Source: Stagonosporopsis chrysanthemi (Eukaryota > Ascomycota > Dothideomycetes > Pleosporales > Didymellaceae). Taken from it: a DNA stretch of 64,000 nt. A program made the position numbers and the translations under genes. Where the stretch lies: contig JAFISE010000013.1 of assembly GCA_022560025.1 (NCBI GenBank), positions 1 to 64,000 of the forward strand, in the 5' to 3' direction. This document shows positions 52,692 through 63,767 of the stretch, in pieces; position 1 is the first letter of the stretch; every line of letters begins with the position of its first letter. Below the pieces are notes generated by a model. That model saw only the letters and a program-made list of their open reading frames with translations. It ran no database searches and was not told where the DNA came from.

Positions 52692-54560
52692 CTAGGCAAG
52701 CGGCGAGTAGCTCGTCGGTCGACTAGCCAACCTCTCGCGCTGGAAAACTTCAAAATAGTCGTCTGTCCCCTCCTCGGGGAGATAGAGTCCATCGTCCGGC
52801 AACCAGCTCCTCGAGTAGTGGCTTTTCTGGGTCATTGCGCTCTGCGGCCGTGGCGCCCTCTGGCTTCGTGAGTTGCGCGCTGTGTTGCGGGCAGAGTTGC
52901 GTGCCGTTGTCCGCGTCGTCTGCGTGGCTTCGCTGCCTTGCACTATGCTTGCGACCATGGACTGATGGTGGGGGAGTCGAGGGGGGAATAAGTCGTCTTC
53001 GGGGATACCGAGGTCGTCTTCGGGCGTCCAGCTCGCGTAGCGAGAGTAGCGATGTGAGTAACGGTATGACCAGCGTGTTACTGTGGATGCCTCGCTCACG
53101 GGACGGGTGCTCGGTAAGCTCGGGACCAACTTCGACACTTGGGTGGGGGCTGGCATTTGGTACACGGTTGGCGATAAGCGAAAGTTAGGACTGGAGGGAC
53201 TTAGTGGAAAATGAGACAGTCGGGCTGAGCTTGGATGCAGATGTGAGCCTGCCACAGGAGAAGGAAATGCTGGTGACAATGGTCCTTGCCATGAGCTGGT
53301 ATCGGACTCAGGGGGGTTTGATAGCAAAGGATTGACACCTCTAGCAGGATTTCGGCTTGGCAGTTCAGGTGTTCTGGGCAACTCGAACGTTTGATTGCCA
53401 GCAGGATTGTCGCCGCCAATGATGTCCTGGTACCAGTCGTACGAGCGGAAGCTGAAGCTGGGACTTGGTGGGGGCAACTCAGGCAAAGCCAGGCCACCTT
53501 CGAGCTTTGACAGAGCATTATCTCTGGGGTCGAAACTGCGAGAGCCACGGTGTTCACTGCCAGCATCCGACCTCGAATTCCTGTTCGATTCGGTGTAGCT
53601 GCTGCCGTGTGGGTAGTTTTCCAGCTCGTATTCTGAACTCACCGTGCTCGAGGCTATACTCTTGGTCCTTGTGATGGAGATTCGAGGATTGCTTGGGGCA
53701 ACGGGCGGAAGATACTCTTCGAACCGATACCTGGGGGTACGCTCTTGTGGCGTCATAACCGGGCTTGGAGCGTAATTGGCAGCATTGAACATGATGTCGT
53801 CGAAGATCATGCTCTTGTTGATGTTAACGTTGATGGCATATCTTTTCTCCTCGCTTGGTGGGGCTGGAAGAGCTTTATCAACCGGGCTAATCGGTGTCTG
53901 GTCGTTCTGATTTCCCGTGTCTTGTTGTCTGTATTCCGCAGTCTCTTTCTCCCTCGTGGTATTCTCCTCTTCATCTACGAGTTTTCCAGGTATGGTGTAG
54001 AACTGTGAAGGCAGTCCAGGCGCCTGGGTAGCGAACGCAGCGTGGTGTGGGCTGTTTGGCATAGAAGCAACCAGTGTCTTCTGGTCGTTGTCCATGGTCC
54101 ATCTGGTTGCAGTCGATGCAGACCGATCGCGAGTGGTAGGAGGTGCTTCGGGCGAAGTAATGGGCTTCTGCTGTCGCCTTCGTAACCTGAAGAACCAGAA
54201 GCCAACGCCGACCATCAAGAAAACAACCGCTACGACTCCCACCCCAATTCCGATGGCCGTCCCTGTGTCGAGATGCGTTGTGGGTTCTGTGCCTAAGCTA
54301 CCAGCAGGTGCAAATGGCGCAGCTTGGCTGACGGTGGTGCTGCATGTCCCTTCAAAGCATGTTCCACGGTTGGCACAATCATTGTCGGTGGAGCAGATGT
54401 GGTGGATAGCTGTAGAGGTAGGCAGGACATGCGAGAAGGTCGCACTTGGCGTAGGAGGCGCAGTATCGACCTCGAGAGTAAAGGCGCGTCGCGGAATGGA
54501 AGACATTATAATTAGAGAACGTGTGGTAATGAATGTAGGCTCGAGAGTACTATACACCAT
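52692..54560 (-). CDS. Single-pass membrane protein with small Cys-rich ectodomain and long Ser/Pro-rich tail
   Basis: This is a single-exon gene of 622 aa. Residues 50-75 contain four cysteines with spacing C-x5-C-x5-C-x4-C (ICSTDNDCANRGTCFEGTC), an EGF-like or knottin-like mini-motif. One transmembrane helix at 101-124 (TAIGIGVGVVAVVFLMVGVGFWFF) is followed by a basic stop-transfer (RLRRRQQK), so the Cys motif faces outward or the lumen and the remaining 490 residues are cytosolic. The tail is disordered, rich in Ser/Pro/Arg and in SP/TP sites, and ends with WTPEDDLGIPEDDLF and SWLPDDGLYLPEEGTDDYFEVFQRE, two related W-x-P-[ED]-D-x-L repeats. There is no clear N-terminal signal peptide. This layout recalls fungal cell-wall or stress sensors, but no WSC or kinase domain is present and I do not recognise a named family. 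Confidence 0.7.
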   Translation of the reverse strand: MVYSTLEPTFITTRSLIIMSSIPRRAFTLEVDTAPPTPSATFSHVLPTSTAIHHICSTDNDCANRGTCFEGTCSTTVSQAAPFAPAGSLGTEPTTHLDTGTAIGIGVGVVAVVFLMVGVGFWFFRLRRRQQKPITSPEAPPTTRDRSASTATRWTMDNDQKTLVASMPNSPHHAAFATQAPGLPSQFYTIPGKLVDEEENTTREKETAEYRQQDTGNQNDQTPISPVDKALPAPPSEEKRYAINVNINKSMIFDDIMFNAANYAPSPVMTPQERTPRYRFEEYLPPVAPSNPRISITRTKSIASSTVSSEYELENYPHGSSYTESNRNSRSDAGSEHRGSRSFDPRDNALSKLEGGLALPELPPPSPSFSFRSYDWYQDIIGGDNPAGNQTFELPRTPELPSRNPARGVNPLLSNPPESDTSSWQGPLSPAFPSPVAGSHLHPSSARLSHFPLSPSSPNFRLSPTVYQMPAPTQVSKLVPSLPSTRPVSEASTVTRWSYRYSHRYSRYASWTPEDDLGIPEDDLFPPRLPHHQSMVASIVQGSEATQTTRTTARNSARNTARNSRSQRAPRPQSAMTQKSHYSRSWLPDDGLYLPEEGTDDYFEVFQRERLASRPTSYSPLA

Positions 54561-56062
54561 GGTGTTAGCTGAGTATCATGTTGGTCGGGTCCGTCGTACA
54601 TGAATATAAAGATCGTTTCGAACGGGTGTAAGTGTGCTAACGAATGTATGGGATGACCAAAGGCATCGAATTATGGAGGTCGACAGCGAGTCCTACTGCA
54701 AACACTACCTTGCCACAACATCGCCGCTATATCGAGGGTCTTCCTCGTTATTGTACGGTCGGCTAACGAACGGATACTTTATTGGGAGTAGCCGTAAGTA
54801 GATCCGACTGGAGTTGGTGGTTTCGACTTGCTTAGCGCACCGCACCGCCTCAAACCTTCCTACCAAAATCGACCATTTGAGACAAATGACAGCAAGCTAC
54901 ATCGAAAAGGGCTCGAGGGAAATGAGGTGGAGACAACGGCGACGATGTTGCGCATTAGCAGCGCTCTCAGATATGAAAAACGCAAATGCACGCGACAACG
55001 ATTCATGTTTGTGTCTTTTCGGGCACAAACAAGCGACTGCGTTCAATTGCTATATCGTCCTGGAGAGCGAGTCATTGAGGCTAAAGTTTGTGCCTGATAC
55101 CTCGATGTGGTTTCAGGAGGTGGAGTCAGCAGTAGTAGCCACTAGTTCTTTGTTGCCAGCCACACGACTCCTTTGCGTTCGCGTTCGCGCATCGAGGTAC
55201 GCTCAATTCAAGACCTTGGCAACATTGCCGTCATCAACAGCAGGAGCCAGAATCTTAGTGAGCGTCGTGCCCTGCTTTCTAGATGTTGGCAGTCTTGGTG
55301 GGTTGTTTGATGAACTCAAGATCTGTGTCCGAATATAGCTCGGACGGGAGATGCACGTGGGCCATCCTTGGTGGAAACGCTAAAAATGGTGTTTACGCCA
55401 AGCCTGCGCGTAGCTTGCCCGTCTAGTCGCGAAAACCGCGGGCTGGTTGTACACCCTCGTGTGCCCTCGAAACATAGCTATTCCGTCTAGGATCTGGGAT
55501 GACTTCGTCGAGGCAAAGACGAAGACGAAATGGCCAGACCCGCAATACTCGACGCATGCAGTCTCTTGCCCGGCGGTGTCGACCAAAACGAGAGATGCGC
55601 TATATCGAAATCAGCCCGTTGAGATCAAGGCCGTCGTCGGCGTGATTAGCAGATCGTCAGTCGAAGATATTGGATCCTGCCGGTGGTCAATTGCACCGTG
55701 AAACAGCTTACGAGCGGTGATTTCAGCACCCGCTAGCCGTCAGTGTATGTCACCGCTGTCAGAGCATTAGACTTGTATCGGGTTCAGACTGTACTGCCAA
55801 TGAAGAGGTACAAACCCGAGCTAGAACAGCACCAACGCCTGATGATGACATGACCTTGATGTTTGGTGTGGCAGGGTTCACGAACGTCACGACGCGTCCC
55901 CCCGCCTTATCGATTACCGAAGACGCGATTGTGCTTGTTTCTTCATGATGTCACGCCAGCAAATCAAGTCGCGGTAGAATAAGCAGCCCCGCGATTTGCC
56001 AGCAAGCTCCTGCATGTCTTATACACCGACGACACCCCGTCACGCATATCCTACGTCTTTTA
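54561..56062. other. Divergent intergenic region (1.5 kb)
   Basis: Between the membrane-protein gene and the Rieske-AIF gene. A plus-strand frame at 54814-55338 begins with TTG and a minus-strand frame at 55380-55586 with TTG; neither has convincing protein sequence. No gene is supported. Confidence 0.5.
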
Positions 56063-58003
56063 ATGCAGTCACTACGTCGTCTACGACCTCTTCAAACTTC
56101 ACTACAGCTTCAGTGCAAAGTACAACTACTTACACCTAATATCCGCAGAGCTGCATTCAGCACAACGATCAGAGCTATGGCACAAGAGTTCAAGCTCAAG
56201 GACGTCACGTCCCTGCAATTGAAGAACGGCGAGAAGAAGGAAGTCGAAGTCGAGGGTGTCGAGGGCGGCAAGGTGCTGCTGTTGAAAAGTCAAGACAAAG
56301 TCCATGCCACTTCGCCCAACTGCACGCATTACGGCGCACCACTCGTCAAGGGTGTACTTACACCCGAGGGCCGGTTAACATGCCCGTGGCATGGAGGTAT
56401 ACATGATTCTACACGATCACATGATCGACTGTTAACGATTTACAGCCTGCTTCAGCGTTACTACCGGTGACGTCGAAGAAGCCCCGGCACTGGACCCAAT
56501 CTCGAAGTACGAGGTGTACGAGCGAGACGGTGCTGTCTACATCAAGACAGACGAGGACACACTGAAAGCCAACCGGAGGAGCCTCAACTTGAAGTGCTCA
56601 TCAGTAAGTGATGAGAAGGTCCTGGTGATTGGAGGGTACGTACTGTCTCACTGCTTGCCAACAACAAACTAACCCAATGCAGTGGCTCCGGAACACTAGG
56701 TGCTGTCGAAGGACTCCGCGGTGGAGGTTTCAAGGGCAAGATCACAGTCATCTCAAAGGAAGGCTACCAGCCAATCGATCGAACGAAGCTATCCAAGGCC
56801 CTCCTTGCCGACCTGAGCAAGGCGGCGTGGAGGTCAAAGGACTTCTACAAGGATGCCTCAATCGACTTCATCGAGGACGAGGCCAAGAGCGTCGACTTCT
56901 CTGGCAAGAAGGTCGACACCAAGTCCGGCAAGACATACGAATACTCCAAGCTGGTGCTGGCCACCGGTGGTACACCGAGCTTCCTTCCCATGGACGGTCT
57001 CAAGGGTGACCTTGGCAACACCTTCTTGCTGAGGACACTGCCCGATGCACAGAACATTCTCAAAGCTGTTGGCGACAACGGCAAGAAGGTGGTCGTCGTT
57101 GGTAGTTCCTTCATCGGCATGGAGGTCGGCAACTGCCTGGCTGGCATGAAGAACGACGTGACAATCATTGGCCAAGAAGAAGAACCAATGGAGCGCGTGA
57201 TGGGGAAGAAGGTTGGAAAGATCTTTCGCGGACTGCTGGAGAAGAACGGCGTCAAGTTTAAGATGGGTGCTAGCGTGGAGAAGGCCACTCCATCCAAGAG
57301 CGACTCTTCGAAGATTGGGACTGTCCACCTCAAGGACGGCACTACTCTCGAAGCAGACCTCGTCATCGAGGGTGTTGGCGTGAAGCCCGCCACCGAGTAC
57401 CTCAAAGACAACTCCAGCATCCAGCTAGAGAAGGATGGCTCGTTGAGGACAAACGAGGCCTTCGAGGTGCAGGGTCTCAAGGATGTCTACGCGATTGGCG
57501 ACATTGCAACCTACCCATACCACGGACCCGGAGGCAACGGCACGCCCGTTCGCATCGAGCACTGGAACGTTGCACAGAACGCAGGGCGGTCGGTAGCCAG
57601 GTCGATCAACGAGCCCGGCTCCAAGCCCAAGGCGTTCATTCCCGTGTTCTGGTCAGCTCTTGGCTCGCAACTGCGGTACTGCGGTAACACGGTCAACGGC
57701 TATGATGACGTTGTGCTGCAAGGCGATGTCGAGAAGCCATCGTTTGTGGCCTACTATACGAACGGAGATGAGGTGGTTGCGGTGGCCTCGATGATGAAGG
57801 ATCCCTACATGACGCAGGTAAGTTTTGACCCTGGGCGAGCGAATTGTTCCTTTCGACAAGACACGTTGTCTGTGAATTTGCCAGCAGCTAACGTATAGCA
57901 GAGCGCGGAGCTGATGCGGAGAGGGAAGATGCCGGGCAAGAAGGACCTCCAGAACGGCAAGGACATTTTGGACATTGGTCTCCCGAGCGAAATCAAGATC
58001 TAG
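56063..58003 (+). CDS. Rieske-AIF flavoprotein oxidoreductase (AIFM3-like)
   Basis: Four exons (56063-56396, 56446-56635, 56683-57817, 57902-58003) give 586 aa. The start is a mitochondrial-type presequence (MQSLRRLRPLQTSLQLQ... IRRAAFSTTIRA). A Rieske [2Fe-2S] domain at about 42-150 has SPNCTHYGAPLVKG and CPWHGACFS; the second motif is completed across intron 1, which confirms that splice. An FAD domain begins with VLVIGGGSGTLGAVEGLRGGG, completed across intron 2. RTKLSKAL, LVLATGGTPSFLP, the NAD(P)H-binding VVVVGSSFIGMEVGNCLAG and the FAD-contact VYAIGDIATYP follow. It should pass electrons from NAD(P)H through FAD to or from the iron-sulfur centre. AIFM3-type proteins are linked to cell death in animals, and the fungal role is unsettled. 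Met39 could act as a second start giving a non-mitochondrial form. The last acceptor is a tandem TAG-CAG. Confidence 0.9.
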
Positions 58004-59117
58004 ACGGCGTAGCATGGAAACCCGCGTAGCATGGAAACGCGGCGGGCGAAGCGCCGCATACGGCAGGAGAATATACAGCCGTCAAGGCGATGGAAATAAA
58101 GTGACTGCGTCTTCGCCCAACATTTGCCCTATGTGACGTCGCCGTGAGTCCGCCCTTTCCGAGTTAACCACGCATCCCAGCGATACAAGACATTGCTACG
58201 CAGCTACGGTGCACAGAAGATGGTCGACTCGCGTCGGCCAGCACAGGCCAGCTGGGCTAAGCGGAAGGAGTGGGCCAGGTGACACACGGCAAGGGCGATC
58301 AAAGCGTCTTTCAATTTCCGAGGACGGGCCCAAAGCAGCAAACCGTCGAGACGGTGTTGTTGAACTGCGTCATGGCAGGCGGCGTGCTGTGAAGGTGTCG
58401 TAGCTATCCCAGGACGAGATGTCATCAAGATTGAGCGACGGTGGCATGTGTGAAGTTTGAAGAGATGTGGTTTCGAGTCATGGTGCAGTCAGCGTGGTGA
58501 TTGGGCCGTGAGGCGAGGTGACGGGAGCCATGCAGGGCGCTTCCCTTGCAGCATGGCGGCTGAGACTGAGACACGGCGACGGTCAACGTCGTGACGTGCT
58601 GGACAGGTGCCTGGCGAGAGGGGGGGGGGTTGAACTTTTGGAGCGTGGGCAGCGAGGGAGCGCGCGGCGGACCCAGGGGCAGCAGCGGCGGCACCAGCGT
58701 GTTGCAGTGGAGTGTCACGTCACGGGTGTAGCAGAAGCAAGACGCAGAGCGCGCGTGGTAGGCAGCGGCGCAGTCGAGCAGCAGAGGTCGAGGGGCCCAT
58801 GGCCGTCTTCACAGCACGAGGCGCCGCATGAATGTGGCTAATTTGCGCACCGACAGGCTGTCGCTGTTTCATAGCGCGCGCAACCCTGGCTCGATCCTGG
58901 CTCGCCTTGAACGGCGACGCAGCGGGCGTTCGCCAGCGCTGGCAGGCGCGCCGACGGGTGCAAGGCCGCAGGCAGCAAGCAGCGAGAAGCGCGTGCCTGA
59001 GGAAGGGCGGCTCTCGCAAGCTGCTAGTGCGCTCATGCTCGCCAGGACAGTCCCGGCGGTGGAGATGATGGACGCGGTGCTCGCGTTGGGCCGTCGGGGA
59101 CTTGTGATGTTTATGTA

Positions 59118-59158
59118 CGCTGCGCGCTGCACGCTGCACGCTGCACGCTGCACGCTGC
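59118..59158. repeat. CGCTGCA heptamer tandem repeat, cluster 1
   Basis: About 5.9 copies of CGCTGCA (first copy CGCTGCG) in the KIN4 upstream region. The same unit recurs 330 bp downstream. Confidence 0.9.
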
Positions 59159-59485
59159 TTAGGCCGAGCTCCTTAACGAGATTAGAAGACTGGCCCCAGC
59201 CGCGCCTGACGACCACGACCTGCGCTGCACCGCTCACTCTGCTCCCCGCCAGGAACACGCCGGGCCTCTGTCACGCGTCGTCGAGCTGCTCAGTGCTGTT
59301 GGCTTTGTCTGCGCCGCCCCGTCGCCCCGTTGCGCTCCTGACCAGCCGTCCGCCGCCCGCCGTCCCGCGTGAAAGGGAAAGCGAAAGCCAAAGGGCTCGC
59401 CAGCCAATCCTCAGCGCGACCGCACCGCGCCTGCGCCCGCCCGACAACCTCGCCCGCGCCCACGGCCCTCGCAGGCCCATTGCAG

Positions 59486-59519
59486 CACTGCACGCTGCAC
59501 GCTGCACGCTGCACGCTGC
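59486..59519. repeat. CGCTGCA heptamer tandem repeat, cluster 2
   Basis: About 4.9 copies of the same CGCTGCA unit as in cluster 1 (first copy CACTGCA), roughly 150 bp upstream of the KIN4 start. Confidence 0.9.
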
Positions 59520-59667
59520 GCCGCCCGCCGTTCGTGCAGTCTGCCGCTGCAGAGCTTGCGCCGCGCCTTCTGCCGACGCAGCAGCTTGCTGGAGCCCTTG
59601 CACCCGCCCCAGGTGCCCCCCGCCCGCTGCTCACCGACTCCGACACCGACCCCGACCCTGCTAGAGC

Positions 59668-62600
59668 ATGTCTGCTGCGGTAGCCTCGCAGGCGCATAGC
59701 CAGCAGCACTACCAGCAGTCCCCCCGCGCGCGACGTCCCTCGACCGGCGCGTCCAACACCTCCCCCAGCGCGCCCCGCGCCCACCCGCCGTCAGCGCACC
59801 ACAACGCCGCCGCCATGAGCTCCAGCGCCGGCCCCAGCCCTGGCGGGCCCATGCCGCCTCCACGCACCTCCTCGCACCGCTCCAGCAACGCCGCCGGCGC
59901 CTCCACGCGGAGAGCCAACGAGGGCGGCGCTAGCCGCCCGCAGCCTGGCCACAGCCGCTCGGCCACCGCCGTCGGCCAGCCCCCAATCGGCACGAGTCTG
60001 CCGCGCGAAGAGAGCGCCGTCATCAACAGGATAGGCGTGTCCGACCCCCAGGACGACGTCGCCCGCGAGCAGGCGCGCCAGGCCGAGCGGGTGCCCGGCT
60101 CCAGCGCCGACCTGACCCCCATCACCGGCCTTGGCCTGGTGGGCAGCGAGGGCGTCGACGACGGCGGCCGCGGTGCTGGCGGAAAGAGCAGGCAGGACCA
60201 CTCTAAGAGCGAGGGCTCCACCAAGAGGACCAAGTTCGGTAACTACATTCTGGGTCAGACGCTCGGCGAGGGCGAGTTTGGCAAGGTCAAGATGGGCTGG
60301 AAGCGTGACAGCAGCGTCGAGGTGGCCATCAAGCTCATTCGCAGAGAGACGCTGGGCAGCAACTCTAACCGCCTGGCCAAGATCTACCGCGAGATCCACA
60401 TTCTCCGCGGGCTCGACCACCCGAATATTGTTCGGCTGCACGAGATGGTCGAGACCGAGCGACACATTGGCATCATCCTCGAGTATGCATCTGGTGGTGA
60501 GCTGTTCGACTACATCCTCAACCATCGCTACCTCAAGGACGGCCCGGCGCGTAAGCTGTTTGCCCAGCTCATTTCCGGTGTGGGCTACCTGCACAAAAGG
60601 GGTATTGTGCACCGAGATCTGAAGCTCGAGAACTTGCTGCTGGATCGCAACAAGAACATCATCATCACCGACTTTGGGTTCGCCAACACCTTCGACCCCA
60701 AGGACGAGCTGAGCGAAGAGATCGAGTACAGGTTAGGCGATAAGGACTTCATAAGACAGATGGGCCTCGATCAGCCTGACACGCGCCGCGGCGATCTCAT
60801 GCAGACTAGTTGTGGAAGTCCGTGCTATGCTGCACCCGAGCTCGTGGTCAGCGACTCCCTGTACACTGGTTGCAAGGTCGATGTGTGGAGCTGTGGTGTG
60901 ATTCTGGTAAGCCCCCCGCCCCAAATCAACTCGCACCCTTCCAAGCTGACAACATGCAGTATGCTATGTTGGCTGGCTACCTACCCTTCGACGACGATCC
61001 AGCGAACCCCGAGGGCGACAACATCAACCTCTTGTACAAGTACATTGTCTCCACGCCGCTTACTTTTCCCGAATACGTCACGCCGCACGCAAGAGACCTT
61101 CTCAAGAGGATACTGGTCCCTGACCCAAGGAAGCGCGCCGATCTGTTCGAGGTTGCGCGCCACAGCTGGTTGGCCGACTACGCGCACGTCGTGGGCTTCA
61201 TCACTACCAGCAACGCCACCGAGAACCAGCAGCAAGGCTCTGTCTATGCCAGTGAGCGGCCTTCAGCCAGAATCACAATGCTTGTCATGCTAACCACAGA
61301 ACAGAAGAGCCATACGAGCAGCCACCCCCTCTCGCCAGAAGTGCTTCCGTCCGCGAGCCAACGAAGACGCAACCGCCCCCTTTAGTGCACGGCGGGCTTA
61401 CAGCCAAGCGAGAACAGATCAACACGACCGAGAAGCCGAAGACGTCCCGCGACAACAAGCGCCGCACCGTCCAGGTCGAATACGTTGCCCCTCAGTCGCA
61501 GACTCAGCGCGGCGAAGCATCACCACCGGTCGAGGCCATACACAAAGCCCGCCCTGCCGAGCGCGTGCCCGTCGAACCTACCAGCGCGGCTACAGACGGC
61601 TACCAGTCCTCTTCCGGTACGAGGCCACCTCGCTCCGCCGGTCAAGGCGCTGCTGCTCAAGCTCGACCGGGCGGCCAGCCTCAAAGGTCAGTTTCCGAAT
61701 ACACTGCTTTTGGTGCTGCTCCTGCGGCGACGACACGGCCATCAACAGGCGGCACGCTTGGCGGCTCGAGGATGCCGTCGCGGGGCAATTCGTACGCGCA
61801 GCCGGCAGCGGCTACAGTGGCTCCCACCAACGTCGAAGGTCGCTTCTCGCAGCCCAAGGGCAAGAACTACTCCATCTCGGCGCCGTACCCTCAACAGGAG
61901 CCTGCAGCTATGGGCGAGCCAAGTATCGGCCAGCCAAGCACTCAGCGGGTGCAGTCAATCCAGATCCCGCCCACCAGCGGACATCCCAAGGGTGGCCACA
62001 AGCGATCGAACACGGTTACCGAGACACTTGGTCGTGTGACGTCCATGTTCAGTGGCCGTCAAAACTCGTACAACCAGGATCCCAAGGGGTCTGTCACCTC
62101 TCAGGACTCTTATGGCAGGCCTGACGAGGAGAGGAAGCAGAAGAGGTACCCCCCTACCTCGATGCCTGCCTCCATGTCGAACGACAACTCGATTGGCTCG
62201 TCGGGGCCGCGACCCAGCACAGACTCGAGACGGCGACCGTCGTTTAGCTTCTCGCGGAAGAACACAGAGGATGGATCCAAGCCTCCTCGACGCTTTTCTC
62301 TTCTCCCATCGTCGTTCTCCAGGACGTTTGGCTCCCAAAGAGAAAGCGCGCCTGCCGATGGCTACGGCCAACGACGCGGCTCCAATGCTGGCCGAGCCCG
62401 CAACAACTCCCGCTCCGGCATGGCATTTGGCCGCGGCGCTGAATCCCGTTCTCCTAGTCAGAGCACCATGGGAAGCAGCGCCGTACCGGGCTTCTACGAC
62501 GGCCAGCAGGACAGCAGCTCGCGCATCCGCAACGCCAACGCCAGCACCCACTCGCACGGTGCACCGGGTCCTTCTTCCGCGCCTCCTCAGCAGACTCAGT

Positions 62601-62953
62601 TCGCGTACCCCGAACAGACGCCTGTCGGAGATGACAAGTTCCCCAACCCCCAGCAGCCGCACCCCACCCAAGCACCGAACCGGCCGTACGGACGTCATCC
62701 TAATGATAGCCAAGCTAGCGAGCAGTTGACCCCGACACAGTCGCACGGCTCACAGTCGCACGCCTCGCAGCCGCAGCACGCACCGTACCCGCAGGGCATG
62801 GGCGAGCCTGAGCAGCGCGGCGGCAAGCTGCAGAAGCACAGGAAGTTCGAGGATGCATATGAGAGCGCCGGCGGCAACAAGGGCAGCTCGGGCAGCAGCA
62901 AGAAGGTTATGGACTTTTTCCGCCAGATGGGCCGGAGACGAGCCGGGAAGTGA
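59668..62953 (+). CDS. KIN4: Kin4-type serine/threonine kinase
   Basis: In yeast, Kin4 enforces the spindle position checkpoint by phosphorylating Bfa1 at the spindle pole body. Three exons (59668-60906, 60960-61251, 61305-62953) give 1059 aa. The first 190 residues are Ser/Pro/Arg-rich. The kinase domain starts at about 192 with NYILGQTLGEGEFGKVKMGWK. Lys222 is in VAIKLI, Asp317 in HRDLKLEN and Asp335 in DFGFANTF. The long activation segment has the Kin4-type insert (EIEYRLGDKDFIRQMGLDQPDTRRGD) before LMQTSCGSPCYAAPE. The domain ends near HSWLADY. The 560-residue tail is Ser/Gln/Pro-rich with basic patches and ends in KKVMDFFRQMGRRRAGK. The third acceptor is AACAG at 61304, not the earlier CACAG, because only it continues the tail frame. 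Kin4/Frk1 assignment rests on the activation-loop insert; other CAMK-group fungal kinases are the alternative. Confidence 0.85.
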
Positions 62954-63767
62954 GGGAGCACAGCCCTCTTGCCATGCTTGAACACACCGCTCGACTCGAC
63001 AGATGCACCGCGCCGGTCTGACACCACACACACCACACCACACCACATAACACAAATTCCACCACGAGGCGCAAAGTACAGATCGAAATCTCATTTCTTC
63101 CCCCGCGTTCTTGCTTGCATCGCTGGATAGAGCATCAGCGACCTGGATTCGATAATATTTGCATTCCGTGGCGTTTCCCATTGTCCGGCGAGGCGTTTTC
63201 TTTGCTCTCTCCTCTTTTTTTCCCGCGCGTTGCCTTGTCCGTGAGGCCGCTTTCCGGCCTGTAATCTTTACCTTTCTCCTTGTACCTTTTTTTCTTCTCT
63301 TTCTTCTCCGTTTCTTTACTATTCACAGCCGGCGCTGCGGGTGCTGTTTTTTTACTTTTTTTTCGGGTTCGCGGAGGCTCAGGGAGGTTGGGTTGGATTG
63401 GTGAGCGGATGGGGATTGAGGGGTGGAGGGGACGAGACAGAGGAGGGGGCAAGCGAGGGTTGGGCTTGCAGTAGGGTAGTGTAGTAGTGTAGTAGTGTAG
63501 TAGTGTAGTAGGGTATAGTGTGTAGAGTGGCACAGTGGGAAATGGGAATACTTCGAACGCTGGATTGGACTGCGCCGCGTCTGCGTGTTGTGTGTGTGAG
63601 TGTGTGAGTGTGTGAGTGCGAGCAAAACAGAGCACGCACTGGTCGTGGTGTGCAATCAAGCGTATGATATCTGACCATCCTCTACCCAACACCCACCCCT
63701 CCGCTCCGCTCCACTCCATCAACTCAACTCATCAATCCCTTCCTTTTCCCTCAATCCATCCACACCC
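62954..63767. other. Convergent intergenic region with microsatellites
   Basis: This is 814 bp between KIN4 and the Mpv17-type gene. It contains T-rich runs (63210-63370) and two 8-bp-period tracts: TAGTGTAG at about 63477-63511 and GTGTGTGA at about 63590-63620. No gene is seen. Confidence 0.65.
63477..63511. repeat. TAGTGTAG microsatellite
   Basis: About 4.4 perfect copies of an 8-bp unit in the 3' flank shared by KIN4 and the Mpv17-type gene. A related GT-rich 8-bp-period tract lies 80 bp further on. Confidence 0.9.

Larger units (their letters stand above)
58004..59667. other. Intergenic/long leader of KIN4 (1.66 kb)
   Basis: The first 450 bp hold the Rieske-AIF 3' UTR. From 58,500 onward the sequence is GC-rich with frames open on both strands. 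Two clusters of the same 7-bp unit lie at 59118-59158 and 59486-59519. A plus-strand frame from the ATG at 58828 stays open for 278 codons and stops at 59662-59664, three nt before the KIN4 ATG. Confidence 0.55.

Noticed and set aside
54814..55338. Plus-strand 174-codon frame in the divergent intergenic region
   Set aside because: It starts with a non-ATG codon and the translation shows no domain, hydrophobic pattern or splice continuation.
55380..55586. Minus-strand frame beginning VDTAGQE, reminiscent of the small-GTPase G3 box
   Set aside because: It is only 68 codons, starts with TTG, and has no P-loop, NKxD or SAK motif nearby on the same strand, so the match is probably coincidental.
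58204..59140. Minus-strand frames downstream of the Rieske-AIF gene
   Set aside because: They are His/Arg/Ala-rich, overlap plus-strand frames and have no recognisable protein features.
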